Below, piece after piece: positions 16,881-25,390 of a stretch of DNA of 64,000 nucleotides (its first letter is position 1; each line of letters opens with the position of its first letter). The notes below the pieces were generated by a model. That model saw nothing but the letters and a program-made list of their open reading frames with translations, was not told the origin of the DNA and did no database searches. The stretch covers positions 676,001 through 740,000 of the forward strand of contig NZ_UEYQ01000001.1 in NCBI RefSeq assembly GCF_900492205.1, given 5' to 3'. Made by a program: the position numbers and the translations under genes. Source of the DNA: Ciceribacter sp. T2.26MG-112.2. GTDB taxonomy: Bacteria > Pseudomonadota > Alphaproteobacteria > Rhizobiales > Rhizobiaceae.

Positions 16881-17661
16881 GATGGCCTCCAATGCTGAAT
16901 TCGTCTCGAATGATCTGCGTCATGCGGCTGACCACATCGGTCAGCAGCCAATTGCCTTTTTCCGCCTGCGATCCCGCTGTCATGGACAGCACGCCCGAAG
17001 GCGGCACGTCGGCGAGCGGAACAGGATAGCGGTCATAAGGCTTGAACTTCGCCGGCCCGTCGTGAAGCGATCGACCGAGATCCACGAGCTCGGGGCGCAG
17101 CGCCAGCATCATGGAAGTCTCGATCACGCTCGCATGTTCAAGCTCGATGCCGGGATAGCCGTCCGGGAAAATCCGATCGATGGTCGACGGCTGGACCAGA
17201 TCCCAGTGGTCGAGCCTGAGGATCGTCAGCCCGTCGCAGCGGTCGCGGCCGATCGCATCCAGTGCCAGCTCAATGCCTTCGACCGCGGGCCAGATGTTCT
17301 CGTAATGGCCGTTAACCACCACGATCCGCCGGACCTTCTGCCGGTAGAGCTCGCACAGGACGTCGCGCACCACGAGCGAGAACGTGTGGGCCGTCAGATT
17401 GATCGTGCCGCCGAAGGCCGATCCGCCGCCGGTCTTCGGCTGCGAACGGTTGCCATAGGGGACGGTGGGCAGGACGAGCCCGCCAACGGCTCTCGCGACC
17501 GTCTCACATATGGACGTCGGCAGCACGACGTCGACATTGAGTGCCATGTGATGGCCGTGCTGCTCGGTCGCGCCGAGCGGCAGGAATATCGGTGCGCCGC
17601 CCGCCACCTTCGCGGCCGCCTCGGGCCAGGTCTGTTCGGCCCAGAATACGCTGTCGTTCAT
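16867..17661 (-). CDS. Creatininase-family amidohydrolase
   Basis: This 264-residue protein belongs to the creatininase family of binuclear metal amidohydrolases. Metal-binding regions are visible in GATEQHGHHMALNVD (Glu, His and Asp ligands), VVNGHYEN and ELEHASVIETSMML. Members hydrolyse creatinine, formylated aminopyrimidines or cyclic ketones, so the product name should stay at family level. It is followed by an overlapping ureohydrolase gene and preceded by two SDR genes, suggesting ring opening of a cyclic, possibly guanidino-containing, substrate. Confidence 0.87.
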   Translation of the reverse strand: MNDSVFWAEQTWPEAAAKVAGGAPIFLPLGATEQHGHHMALNVDVVLPTSICETVARAVGGLVLPTVPYGNRSQPKTGGGSAFGGTINLTAHTFSLVVRDVLCELYRQKVRRIVVVNGHYENIWPAVEGIELALDAIGRDRCDGLTILRLDHWDLVQPSTIDRIFPDGYPGIELEHASVIETSMMLALRPELVDLGRSLHDGPAKFKPYDRYPVPLADVPPSGVLSMTAGSQAEKGNWLLTDVVSRMTQIIRDEFSIGGHHDQR

Positions 17662-17671
17662 CGTGAGGTCC

Positions 17672-18379
17672 TCAAATCATCGCCGCGCCGCCATTGGCGC
17701 CCAGGCATTGTCCGGTGAAGAAGGTGGCACCCGGCCCGGCGAGAAAAACCACGGCCGCCGCCACCTCCTCAGGCCTGCCGATCCGTCCCATGGGATTGGC
17801 CGTCTCGGCCGCCTTCTGGTCCGCCGTCAGGGTCTCGAAGGCCAGAAGCGGGGTGTCGGTCGGACCGGGAGCAACGGCATTGACCAGGATCTTCGGCGCG
17901 AGTTCCCTTGCCCAGGACCGGGTCAGGCCGAGGATCGCCGCCTTGGTGGCGCAATAGATGGACGTATCCGCCCTGCCGAGATAGGCCAGTTCGGAAGCGA
18001 TGTTGATGATCCGTCCTCCATCGGGCAGATGCGGCAGTGCTTCCCGCACCACAAGAATTGCTCCCCGCACATTGACCGCGAACATGCGATCGATATGGGC
18101 GGTGGTGATGCTCCCCAGCGGGGATTCTTCGAGGATGCCCGCATTGTTGATGAGGATGTCGAGCCCGCCCAACCGCTGCACTGCCTCGCCGACGCAGGAG
18201 ACGATCTGCCCCTCGTCCGCGAGATCGCAGGCGAGGATGGCGATATTTCCCTCCTGCGGCCTGAGATCCAGTCCGATCACCGTGGCGCCCTCGGCCGCAA
18301 GCGCCTCCGCGACAGCACGGCCGATGCCGCTCGCCGCCCCGGTCACCAGGGCCCTCTTGCCCATCAACGGATTCACCAT
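17672..18379 (-). CDS. SDR-family oxidoreductase
   Basis: This 235-residue classical SDR has TGAASGIG (cofactor), NNAG and a YCATK active-site motif with the serine in NIASELAY. The C-terminal half is PGPTDTPLL and GQCLGANGGAAMI. The start ATG at 18379 overlaps the end of the preceding SDR gene by seven bases, so these two dehydrogenases are made together. They are clearly different in sequence and are not a recent duplication. The substrate is unknown. Confidence 0.88.
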   Translation of the reverse strand: MVNPLMGKRALVTGAASGIGRAVAEALAAEGATVIGLDLRPQEGNIAILACDLADEGQIVSCVGEAVQRLGGLDILINNAGILEESPLGSITTAHIDRMFAVNVRGAILVVREALPHLPDGGRIINIASELAYLGRADTSIYCATKAAILGLTRSWARELAPKILVNAVAPGPTDTPLLAFETLTADQKAAETANPMGRIGRPEEVAAAVVFLAGPGATFFTGQCLGANGGAAMI

Positions 18380-19128
18380 GGAACTTCTCCCCGATCGGCG
18401 CCGATCGACTGGCCGGTGATGTTCTTCGCCCTGTCGGATGCGAGGAAAAGATAGACCTCTCCCATGTCGTCGGGCTCCATCAGGCCGGGCAGAGCCTGCC
18501 CGCCGACGATGTCTTCGAGAAGACTGTCTTCGCTAACCCCTTGCGACGATGCCATGAGCCCCAGCGAACGCATCGAGGCCTCCGTTCTCACCCAGCCGGG
18601 GCAGACGGCGTTGACGCGGATATTGCGCGGCCCGAGCTCCTTCGCCCAGGTCTTGGTGAGCCCGATGATCGCGTGTTTCGAGGCCACATAGGCGTCGAAC
18701 TGCGCCTCCGCCACCCGTCCCCATATCGACGCCGTGTTGACGATAGCCCCGCCCGAAGACATGGACCGGAGCGCACGCCTCGTGACCAGCGCCGTGCCCG
18801 CAATGTTGATGTCGATGATGCGGCGGAAGGTGGCAAACCCCTCGGGGCTCGCATCGTCGAGCGGTGTCAGCCGCTCCAGGCCCGCATTGTTGACCAGCAC
18901 GTCGATCGGTCCCACGTCCTTCAACGCGGCGTCGACGCGCGCGCCGTCAGCAATGTCCGCCTGAGCGGCGGTGGCGCCGAGTTCGGCCGCCCGTTCGTGA
19001 ACGGCCGGATCGTCGGCTATCAGATGGAGCCGCGCGCCCTCGCGGTTAAAGGCCCGGGCGATGCCGAGCCCGATCCCGCGGCTTGCCCCGGTGATCACCA
19101 CCGTGCGGCCCGAAAACATGCCGTTCAT
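18373..19128 (-). CDS. SDR-family oxidoreductase
   Basis: This 251-residue classical SDR has TGASRGIG (residues 14-21), NNAG, a serine in NTASIWG and the YVASK active-site motif. Its start overlaps the stop of the ABC ATPase gene as ATGA (19128-19125), placing it directly behind the transporter in one operon. The expected reaction is NAD(P)-dependent oxidation of a hydroxyl group on the imported compound, before or after the hydrolases downstream act. Confidence 0.88.
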   Translation of the reverse strand: MNGMFSGRTVVITGASRGIGLGIARAFNREGARLHLIADDPAVHERAAELGATAAQADIADGARVDAALKDVGPIDVLVNNAGLERLTPLDDASPEGFATFRRIIDINIAGTALVTRRALRSMSSGGAIVNTASIWGRVAEAQFDAYVASKHAIIGLTKTWAKELGPRNIRVNAVCPGWVRTEASMRSLGLMASSQGVSEDSLLEDIVGGQALPGLMEPDDMGEVYLFLASDRAKNITGQSIGADRGEVPW

Positions 19129-19913
19129 ACGGGGTCTCCCGTTTCGTTGCGGATGAGATGGAGGATCTTGTTGCGAAGGTCGAAGAAGCCCTGTGTTTCG
19201 CGGATCTCCAATGGTCGCTCCACGCCGAGAGCGGCGTTGACGTCGATGTCGGCGACGATGCGCGCCGGCCGCTTTGAAAACAGCACGACGCGGTCGGCGA
19301 GGAAAACGGCCTCCTCGACGTCATGCGTGACGAAAATCACGGTCTTCTGCTCGGAGATCTGCAACGCCCTCAGTTGCACCTGCAGACGTTCGCGGGTCAG
19401 GGCATCGAGTGCACCGAACGGCTCGTCCATCAGCAGGACTTCGGAACCGGCGGCAAGCGTGCGGGCGATGGCGACGCGCTGGCGCATGCCGCCGGAAATG
19501 CGCGACGGATAGGCGTCGGCGAATTCCTCGAGCCCCACCAGCTTCAGATAGTGCGCCTTGCGCTCCGCCTTTTCCTGCGTGGAAATGTCGGAACGGTAGC
19601 GCATGCCGAAGGCGATGTTTTCGGCAACGGTCAGCCAGGGAAAGGAGGAATAGGCCTGGAAGACCATGCCGCGGCGTCGGTCGGGGGCACGCACGATATC
19701 GCCGCCGAGCCGGATCTGGCCGGTGGAGGGCGTATCGAGGCCGCCCACCATGCGCATCAGCGTGGTCTTGCCGCAGCCGGACGGTCCGAGGAAGACGACG
19801 AAGCTGCCGCGACCGATCGAAAGATCGGTCTTCGTGACGACGTCCATCGGGCCGAAGCTCTTCGTCACGCCCTCGAATGCCAAGTAATTCTCTGCCATGG
19901 AGGGCTCACACAT
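19125..19913 (-). CDS. ABC transporter ATPase, nitrate/sulfonate/taurine type
   Basis: This 262-residue ATPase of the SsuB/TauB group has Walker [11 protein letters not shown]-loop VFQAYSSFP, signature [15 protein letters not shown] and Walker [13 protein letters not shown], followed by the H-loop [11 protein letters not shown] chose ATG at 19913, which overlaps the permease stop by eight bases and has AGGA upstream. The ATG at 19898 ([10 protein letters not shown]) is also possible and would remove five residues. It pairs with the permease and binding protein encoded just upstream. Confidence 0.92.
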   Translation of the reverse strand: MCEPSMAENYLAFEGVTKSFGPMDVVTKTDLSIGRGSFVVFLGPSGCGKTTLMRMVGGLDTPSTGQIRLGGDIVRAPDRRRGMVFQAYSSFPWLTVAENIAFGMRYRSDISTQEKAERKAHYLKLVGLEEFADAYPSRISGGMRQRVAIARTLAAGSEVLLMDEPFGALDALTRERLQVQLRALQISEQKTVIFVTHDVEEAVFLADRVVLFSKRPARIVADIDVNAALGVERPLEIRETQGFFDLRNKILHLIRNETGDPV

Positions 19914-20712
19914 ATTGGAAGATCCTGCGATGCAGGACACGCAGCAGCTGGTCGGTCACCAGGCCGACCAGGCCGATGACGAGAACGCCGGCCATGACCT
20001 CGGGCGTCTTGACGTAACGGCGCGCCGACCAGATGACGAAACCTATGCCGGAATCGGCCGCGACGATTTCGGCGATGATCAGATAGGTCCAGCACCAGCC
20101 GAGCGTGATCCTGAGATTGTCGAGCAGCGACGGCCCCATGGCCCTGAAGATCACGTCCGTCATCACCTGCCGCGACCGCGCACCGACGGTGCGGGCCACC
20201 TCGACATATTCGTTGGGCACGCGGCGGGCATCGTCCGCCACGAACAGCACGAGCTGGAAGAAGGTACCGAGCCACAGCAGGAAGATCTTGGTGGACTCGC
20301 CCACGCCGAACCAGATGATCGACAAGGGCACGAGAGCCGGTACCGGCAGGTAACGGATGAAATCGATCATCGGCTCGAGCGACGCCCCGACGATGCGATA
20401 GCTGCTCATCAGCATGCCGATCGGGATTGCCATGAGCGCGGCCAGCAGGAAAGCCGACCAGACGCGCCCCGCGGAGACTGCCGTATGCCAGAGCAGATCC
20501 TGCTGCGTCAGCATGCGCCAGAGCGCCGCCAGAACGTCGCCGGGGGACGGAAGGAACTGCGGCTTGACGAGGCCGAGCCGCGCCACCAGTTCCCAGAAAC
20601 CCAGCAGGATCGCCGCCGCCGCCAGACCGACGATCAGTTCGACGGCCGGCGACTTCCCGCCTCGAAAGGTGAACAGTTTCCGAAACATCCGCGCGTGCCG
20701 GTCCGAACTCAC
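19906..20712 (-). CDS. ABC transporter permease, nitrate/sulfonate/taurine type
   Basis: This 268-residue permease of the SsuC/TauC group has about six membrane segments and the ATPase-contact loop [23 protein letters not shown]. The start codon is GTG at 20712, whose last bases overlap the stop of the binding-protein gene as GTGA. It forms the membrane part of the importer that feeds the SDR/creatininase/ureohydrolase operon. Confidence 0.91.
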   Translation of the reverse strand: MSSDRHARMFRKLFTFRGGKSPAVELIVGLAAAAILLGFWELVARLGLVKPQFLPSPGDVLAALWRMLTQQDLLWHTAVSAGRVWSAFLLAALMAIPIGMLMSSYRIVGASLEPMIDFIRYLPVPALVPLSIIWFGVGESTKIFLLWLGTFFQLVLFVADDARRVPNEYVEVARTVGARSRQVMTDVIFRAMGPSLLDNLRITLGWCWTYLIIAEIVAADSGIGFVIWSARRYVKTPEVMAGVLVIGLVGLVTDQLLRVLHRRIFQYV

Positions 20713-21695
20713 TTGCCGACGGTCGCGATGATAGTGCTGTCGATCTGCTCGGCCGCCACCAGCTGGTTGTCGGCTGCGCCATTCTCCAGATTGAGCGCCA
20801 TCACCGTATCGAAGATCCCGAACAGGCTGCCCGGTTTGCCCGGCTCACCCATATAGGCCTGGGCTTCCGCGAGCGTGGTGTAGGCCAGGCTGCCATTGAC
20901 CACGTCCAGCACCTCTTCGGGCGTCAGGCCGAAGCTCGGAGCGGCGATCTCGGCGAACTTCTGCGGCTCGGCCTTGATGAAGTCGACCGCCTCATAGATG
21001 CACTTCAGGAAACGCCCATACTTGTCCGGCGACGCCTTGAGGTCGTCGTTGCGCGCGATGATGGCGTCGATGATGAGGCCGCGATGATCCTTCGAGGAGA
21101 TCAGGACCTTGGCGCCCTCGCGGGAGGAAGCCTTGATGGCCTGCGACATGAAGGGTTCGTAAGTGGCGACCGCGGCAATGCTGTCATCGACGAAAACGGC
21201 GCCCGTGTCGGCCGTGGAAATCTCCTTGATGTCCAGGTCCTTGAGAGTGAGGCCGGCCTGCTTGAGTTCCATCTGCAGCAGGAGACGCGCCGGAATATTG
21301 GGTTCGGCGGCGATGGTCTTGCCCTTGAGGTCGGCAACCGTCTTGATGCTGCCGTCGGCGATCACGCCGTCACCGCCGACGGATTCGTCGATCGTGCCGA
21401 TGATGATCCCGGGTGTCGTCTTGTCGCGTGGACGGCCCTGATACTCGCCGACGCTGCGCATCTGGATCTCGACGTCGCCGCGCGCCATGGCCGCCATCAC
21501 ATTGCTGAGGTCGTCCTCGAAGTTGATCGTGACGTCGAGCTTCTCCTGTTCGAAGCATCCATTGGCCAGCGCCACGTGGACCGGCGCAAAGCCGAGCCAG
21601 GTCGGCGCGAGAATGCGGATCTGGTCCGCAGCGAAAGCATTCGTCGAAGACACGATCAGGGCGATCGCGGTCGTCAGTCCAAGTGTCTTGTTCAT
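20709..21695 (-). CDS. ABC transporter binding protein, SsuA/TauA/NMT1-like
   Basis: This 328-residue periplasmic protein has a signal peptide ending in NAFA (about residue 22). It opens DQIRILAPTWLGFAPVHVALANG, the usual start of NMT1/SsuA-like solute receptors. This group binds sulfonates, nitrate, pyrimidine precursors and other small anions or heterocycles, so the ligand stays open. ATG at 21695 has AGGGGAA seven bases upstream. It is the first gene of the eight-gene operon and diverges from a LysR gene. Confidence 0.9.
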   Translation of the reverse strand: MNKTLGLTTAIALIVSSTNAFAADQIRILAPTWLGFAPVHVALANGCFEQEKLDVTINFEDDLSNVMAAMARGDVEIQMRSVGEYQGRPRDKTTPGIIIGTIDESVGGDGVIADGSIKTVADLKGKTIAAEPNIPARLLLQMELKQAGLTLKDLDIKEISTADTGAVFVDDSIAAVATYEPFMSQAIKASSREGAKVLISSKDHRGLIIDAIIARNDDLKASPDKYGRFLKCIYEAVDFIKAEPQKFAEIAAPSFGLTPEEVLDVVNGSLAYTTLAEAQAYMGEPGKPGSLFGIFDTVMALNLENGAADNQLVAAEQIDSTIIATVGK

Positions 21696-21755
21696 GTTGT
21701 TCCCCTTTTTTGAATTTGAGGCAGCGTCATGCATTTTTACATTGGAGTAAATCAC

Positions 21756-21770
21756 AATATTTGGGATATT
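21756..21770. promoter_or_regulatory. Candidate LysR binding site in divergent promoter
   Basis: AATAT at 21756-21760 and ATATT at 21766-21770 form an interrupted palindrome with a 5-base spacer in an AT-rich stretch. It lies 32 bases upstream of the LysR gene and 61 bases upstream of the binding-protein gene. Size and position fit a LysR-type T-N11-A site. Confidence 0.4.
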
Positions 21771-21801
21771 ACATCGAAGAACGTCAATGTGAGTCTCGCC
21801 A

Positions 21802-22704
21802 ATGCGTCGCCTCGACAATATCGATATCCGTCTGCTCCGCGTTTTCGTCGTGCTTGCGGATGCCAATGGCTTTTCGGATGCGCAACTGGCGCTGAACCTG
21901 TCGCAGTCGACGCTGAGCACCCACCTGGCCGAGTTGGAAAAGCGGGTCGGCGGCCAGTTGTGTCATCGCGGCAGGCAGCAGTTTCGGCTGACCGAACTCG
22001 GTCGGGCCACCTATGACGCTGCCGTCAAGCTATTCCGCGACATCGACGATTTCACCCAGCGCGTCAGTGCGGCGAGTGGCAATCTTTCCGGCCGCCTGCG
22101 GCTGGGCGCGTCGGACGGTGTGATGACCAGCAAGCAACTGGGGGTGCAAAGGGCGATCGCCGAGTTCATGCGGCCGGATGCGGAAATCTTCATCGACCTT
22201 GAACTGGGCACGCCCTCGGAGCTGGAACAGAAGGTTGCAGACGGTGATCGCGATATCGCCATCGGGCCGTTTTCACAGCGTTCTCCCGGCCTGACCTACC
22301 GTGACTTCGCCAGCGAGCCGCACAATCTCTATTGTGGCCGCGAGCACCCGCTGTTCGACAGACCGGACCATGAGATCGACCAGCGGGTCATTGCCGGCGC
22401 GCGCTTCTCTGTCCGGCGTTACCGCCATTTCGACGACCTCTATCTGGTCGGCCATCCGCGCGCGAGCGCCTCGGTCGTAGCAATGGAAGCGCAGGTCATG
22501 CTCATCCTTTCGGGCCAGTTCATCGGCTTTCTGCCCTGCCATTTCGCCGAACCATGGGTGGCGCGGGGCGAATTGCGCGCCATCCGGCCCGCCGCCTTCG
22601 GCTTTTCATCGACGCACAAGATCGCCTATCGGCGGGACAACAAGAATAGCCCGCTGATCGCGGAATTCCTATCGATCCTGGAGCGAATAAGGAACTCAAT
22701 CTGA
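21802..22704 (+). CDS. LysR-family transcriptional regulator
   Basis: This 300-residue regulator has an N-terminal winged helix (about residues 6-65, with FSDAQLALNLSQSTLSTHLAELEKRVG) and a periplasmic-binding-like effector domain (about 90-295). It is divergent from the SsuA-like binding protein, the classical position of a LysR activator of the adjacent operon. The effector is probably the imported compound or an intermediate. Its gene is convergent with the RbsC-type permease gene, 57 bases away. Confidence 0.92.
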   Translation: MRRLDNIDIRLLRVFVVLADANGFSDAQLALNLSQSTLSTHLAELEKRVGGQLCHRGRQQFRLTELGRATYDAAVKLFRDIDDFTQRVSAASGNLSGRLRLGASDGVMTSKQLGVQRAIAEFMRPDAEIFIDLELGTPSELEQKVADGDRDIAIGPFSQRSPGLTYRDFASEPHNLYCGREHPLFDRPDHEIDQRVIAGARFSVRRYRHFDDLYLVGHPRASASVVAMEAQVMLILSGQFIGFLPCHFAEPWVARGELRAIRPAAFGFSSTHKIAYRRDNKNSPLIAEFLSILERIRNSI

Positions 22705-22761
22705 GCGTGCCGAGCCTTCTGCGTCCACCTCGGCTGATTGGACAACCAAGGACCAGAGCAT

Positions 22762-23799
22762 TCAGCGGTTCCCGATGAGCATCCGGTAGCGGAACTGGTC
22801 GATGACGACGGCGAGGATGAGCAGCGAGCCCAGCAGTACCATCTGCATGTAGGAACCGATCTGCATCAGGTTCATGCCGTTCTGCACCAGCACGATGAAG
22901 AAGGCGCCGAGCACTACGCTTTCCACCCGGCCGATACCGCCGCGCAGCGACACGCCGGCGATGACGCAGGCCGCGATCGATTCCAGCGCGATCGTGCCGC
23001 CGAGATTGGTCTCACCACTCTCGACGCGGGCGGTCAGCAACACGCCGGCGACCGAGGCCAAAAGGGCGCAGAGGATGTAGGCGAGGAACAGCGTGCGCTT
23101 GGTGTTGATGCCGGAGAGGTTTGCGGCCTTGATGTTGCCGCCGATGGCGTAGATGCGGGCGCCGCTACGCGTGCGGTTCATCAGGATCCACATGCCGACG
23201 ATGGCAACGATCGCCACCAGGACCGGGACAGGCACGCCGAAGATGCGGCCGAAACCGAAGAAATCGCCGAATTCGTACGGCAGATTGCCGATCGGCACGC
23301 CGCCGGTGAGATAAAGCGCGATGCCGGCGCCGACCGATTGCGCGCCCAGCGTCATGATGAAGGGCGAGACGCCGAACTGGGCGATGCCGAGGCCGTTCAG
23401 CGAACCGATGGCGAGCGCAGCGAGGAAGCCCGAAAGTACCCCGAGCAGGATGACCAGCCAGACCATGTCGGGGAACTGCGCGGCGAAGTAGACCATGACC
23501 GAAGCCGAGACGACGGAGGTCAGCGCGATCGACGTGCCGACCGCCAGATCGAAGCCGCCGGTGACCAGTACCAGCATCTGCCCGAGCGAGACGAGCACGA
23601 GATAGACCGACTGGCGCGCCACGTTGGTGAGGTTGTCGAGCGTCAGGAACTGTTTCGAGGCGAGCGTGAACAGGATGAGGGCCGCCACGAGGAAGAAGGG
23701 CAGCACGCCGAGCTTGATGAAGACGGCCTTGAGCGCCGAAAGAGCGGAGAAGGTTGGCTTGGCGTCGGCGGGCGACGCGGTTTCCAGCTGGGTGTTCAT
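22762..23799 (-). CDS. ABC transporter permease, ribose/RbsC type
   Basis: This 345-residue permease of the branched BPD_transp_2 family (RbsC-like) has eight to ten membrane segments. Typical stretches are LVLVTGGFDLAVGTSIAL, NGLGIAQFGVSPFIMTLGA and AACVIAGVSLRGGIG. The start at 23799 overlaps the end of the ATPase gene by four bases. It is the last gene of the operon that begins with pxpA. Although the fold is that of sugar importers, the binding protein is TorT-like and the enzymes are nitrogen-related, so a sugar substrate should not be assumed. Confidence 0.9.
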   Translation of the reverse strand: MNTQLETASPADAKPTFSALSALKAVFIKLGVLPFFLVAALILFTLASKQFLTLDNLTNVARQSVYLVLVSLGQMLVLVTGGFDLAVGTSIALTSVVSASVMVYFAAQFPDMVWLVILLGVLSGFLAALAIGSLNGLGIAQFGVSPFIMTLGAQSVGAGIALYLTGGVPIGNLPYEFGDFFGFGRIFGVPVPVLVAIVAIVGMWILMNRTRSGARIYAIGGNIKAANLSGINTKRTLFLAYILCALLASVAGVLLTARVESGETNLGGTIALESIAACVIAGVSLRGGIGRVESVVLGAFFIVLVQNGMNLMQIGSYMQMVLLGSLLILAVVIDQFRYRMLIGNR

Positions 23800-25310
23800 G
23801 CTGATTTTCTTTCCTGATCGAAGAAGGCGCCGAGAACCGCCTGTTCCTGAATGGCTTCGCCCTCGAATTCCGCCGAGATCCGGCCATTACGGAAGACGAT
23901 CAGGCGATGGGCGAGGTGCATGGCCTCGGGGAGGTCGGAGGAGATCACCACGACGGCCTTTCCGGCCTCGGCGATCGCCTTGATGATGCGATAGAGCGCG
24001 GCCCGCGTGCCAACGTCGACGCCGACGGTGGGTTCGTCGAAGATGTAGATGTCGTAGTCCTCGCCGAAGCTCTTGCCGAACAGGATCTTCTGCTGGTTGC
24101 CGCCGGAGAGCTTGGAGGCGGTGCGCTCGAGAAAGGCTTCGCTGAGATCGACCTTGCCGCCGATCTCACTGGTCAGCGCCTTCACGCCACCGGGCGAGAT
24201 GAGGCCGAGGCCGGCATTGGTTTCGCGACGGTTGAGGACGGAAAGGGCGATGTTGGTGCGGGCGGAGGCGCCGAGCAGCAGCCCCTCCTCCTTGCGGTCG
24301 GAGGGCAGGAAGAAGACGCCGTCTTGCAGCAGCCTGCGCGTCGGTGCGCCGGTGCGGTCATGGCCATGGACACTCACAGTGCCGCCTTCGACCGGCAGCA
24401 GGCCCATGACGGCGCGGAAGGTGCGCGACTTGCCGGAGCCGACGAGGCCGGCGACCCCCAGCACTTCACCGCGCCGGACATCGATGTCGACTCCGTCGAC
24501 GCCCCAGGCCTTGAGGCCACGGATCGACAGCACCGGCTCAGCCTGTGTCTTGCGTTCGATATGCGGATAGATCTCGTCCATCTTTCGCCCGGTCATCATC
24601 TCGACCAGCACGGTTTCCGAAAGGTTCTCGGCGCCGATCGTGCCGATCAGCCGGCCGTCGCGCAGCACGGTAATGCGGTTGGCGATCGCCTTGAATTCCT
24701 GGATGCGGTGGGAGATGTAGACGATGCCGACGCCCCGGGCCTTGGCCTGGCCGATGAATTCGAACAGTTTCTCCGTCTCGCGTTCGGTGAGCGAGGCGGT
24801 CGGTTCGTCGAGAATGAGGATACGCGCCTGCTGGTGCAGCGCCTTGGCGATTTCGACCATCTGCTGTTCGGCGCGCGATAGCGAGATGACCGAGCGGCGC
24901 ACATCGATGGCAAATCCCAGTCCGGCAAAGAGCGAACGGGCCTCCTCGACCATGCCGCGGCGGTCGACCAGGCCCATTTTGCGCGGTTCCTGGCCGAGGA
25001 AAATGTTTTCCGCCACGGTCATGGTCGGGACCAGGGAAAATTCCTGGAACACGGCGCCGATGCCGGCGGCCCGTGCGTCCTTGACCGAAGAAAAGTGCTT
25101 TTCTTCACCGTCGATGCGGATCACCCCCTCGGTCGGGGTGGTTACGCCGGCAAGAATGGAGATCAGTGTCGACTTCCCGGCACCGTTCTCGCCGAACAGC
25201 ACGTGCACTTCGCCGCGTTCGAGCGAGAAGTCGACGCCGTCCAGCGCGCGCACGCCCGGATAGGACTTGGCGATGCCGGTCATTTCGACAAGGGGTGCGT
25301 TCAAGGCCAT
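23796..25310 (-). CDS. ABC transporter ATPase, ribose/RbsA type (two nucleotide-binding domains)
   Basis: This 504-residue protein contains two fused ABC domains. The first has Walker A GENGAGKST, signature LSRAEQQMVEIAKAL and Walker B ILILDEPTASL. The second has GLVGSGKSR, LSGGNQQKILFGKSF and YIFDEPTVGVD. The degenerate second Walker A is usual for RbsA/XylG. ATG at 25310 is chosen; ATG at 25316 adds two residues and neither has a strong Shine-Dalgarno sequence. A G+C-rich hairpin separates it from the binding-protein gene upstream. Confidence 0.92.
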   Translation of the reverse strand: MALNAPLVEMTGIAKSYPGVRALDGVDFSLERGEVHVLFGENGAGKSTLISILAGVTTPTEGVIRIDGEEKHFSSVKDARAAGIGAVFQEFSLVPTMTVAENIFLGQEPRKMGLVDRRGMVEEARSLFAGLGFAIDVRRSVISLSRAEQQMVEIAKALHQQARILILDEPTASLTERETEKLFEFIGQAKARGVGIVYISHRIQEFKAIANRITVLRDGRLIGTIGAENLSETVLVEMMTGRKMDEIYPHIERKTQAEPVLSIRGLKAWGVDGVDIDVRRGEVLGVAGLVGSGKSRTFRAVMGLLPVEGGTVSVHGHDRTGAPTRRLLQDGVFFLPSDRKEEGLLLGASARTNIALSVLNRRETNAGLGLISPGGVKALTSEIGGKVDLSEAFLERTASKLSGGNQQKILFGKSFGEDYDIYIFDEPTVGVDVGTRAALYRIIKAIAEAGKAVVVISSDLPEAMHLAHRLIVFRNGRISAEFEGEAIQEQAVLGAFFDQERKSA

Positions 25311-25340
25311 CCGCATCGGTCCGTAAGGCAATATTGCTAG

Positions 25341-25382
25341 AAAAATTAGGGGGCGGGCCCGGCGCATTCGCGCGCCGAGCCC
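25341..25382 (-). terminator. Attenuator-like hairpin between the TorT-like gene and the RbsA-type gene
   Basis: On the minus strand, arms at 25372-25382 and 25355-25365 form an 11-bp G+C-rich stem with one mismatch. After a short C-rich stretch comes a run of five T (25345-25341). This looks like a partial intrinsic terminator that would let more binding-protein than ATPase mRNA accumulate. Confidence 0.55.
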
Positions 25383-25390
25383 TTGGGGTA

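Noticed and set aside
17672..19128. Tandem duplication of an SDR gene
   Set aside because: The two adjacent dehydrogenases share only the motifs common to the family and differ elsewhere, so a recent duplication is unlikely.
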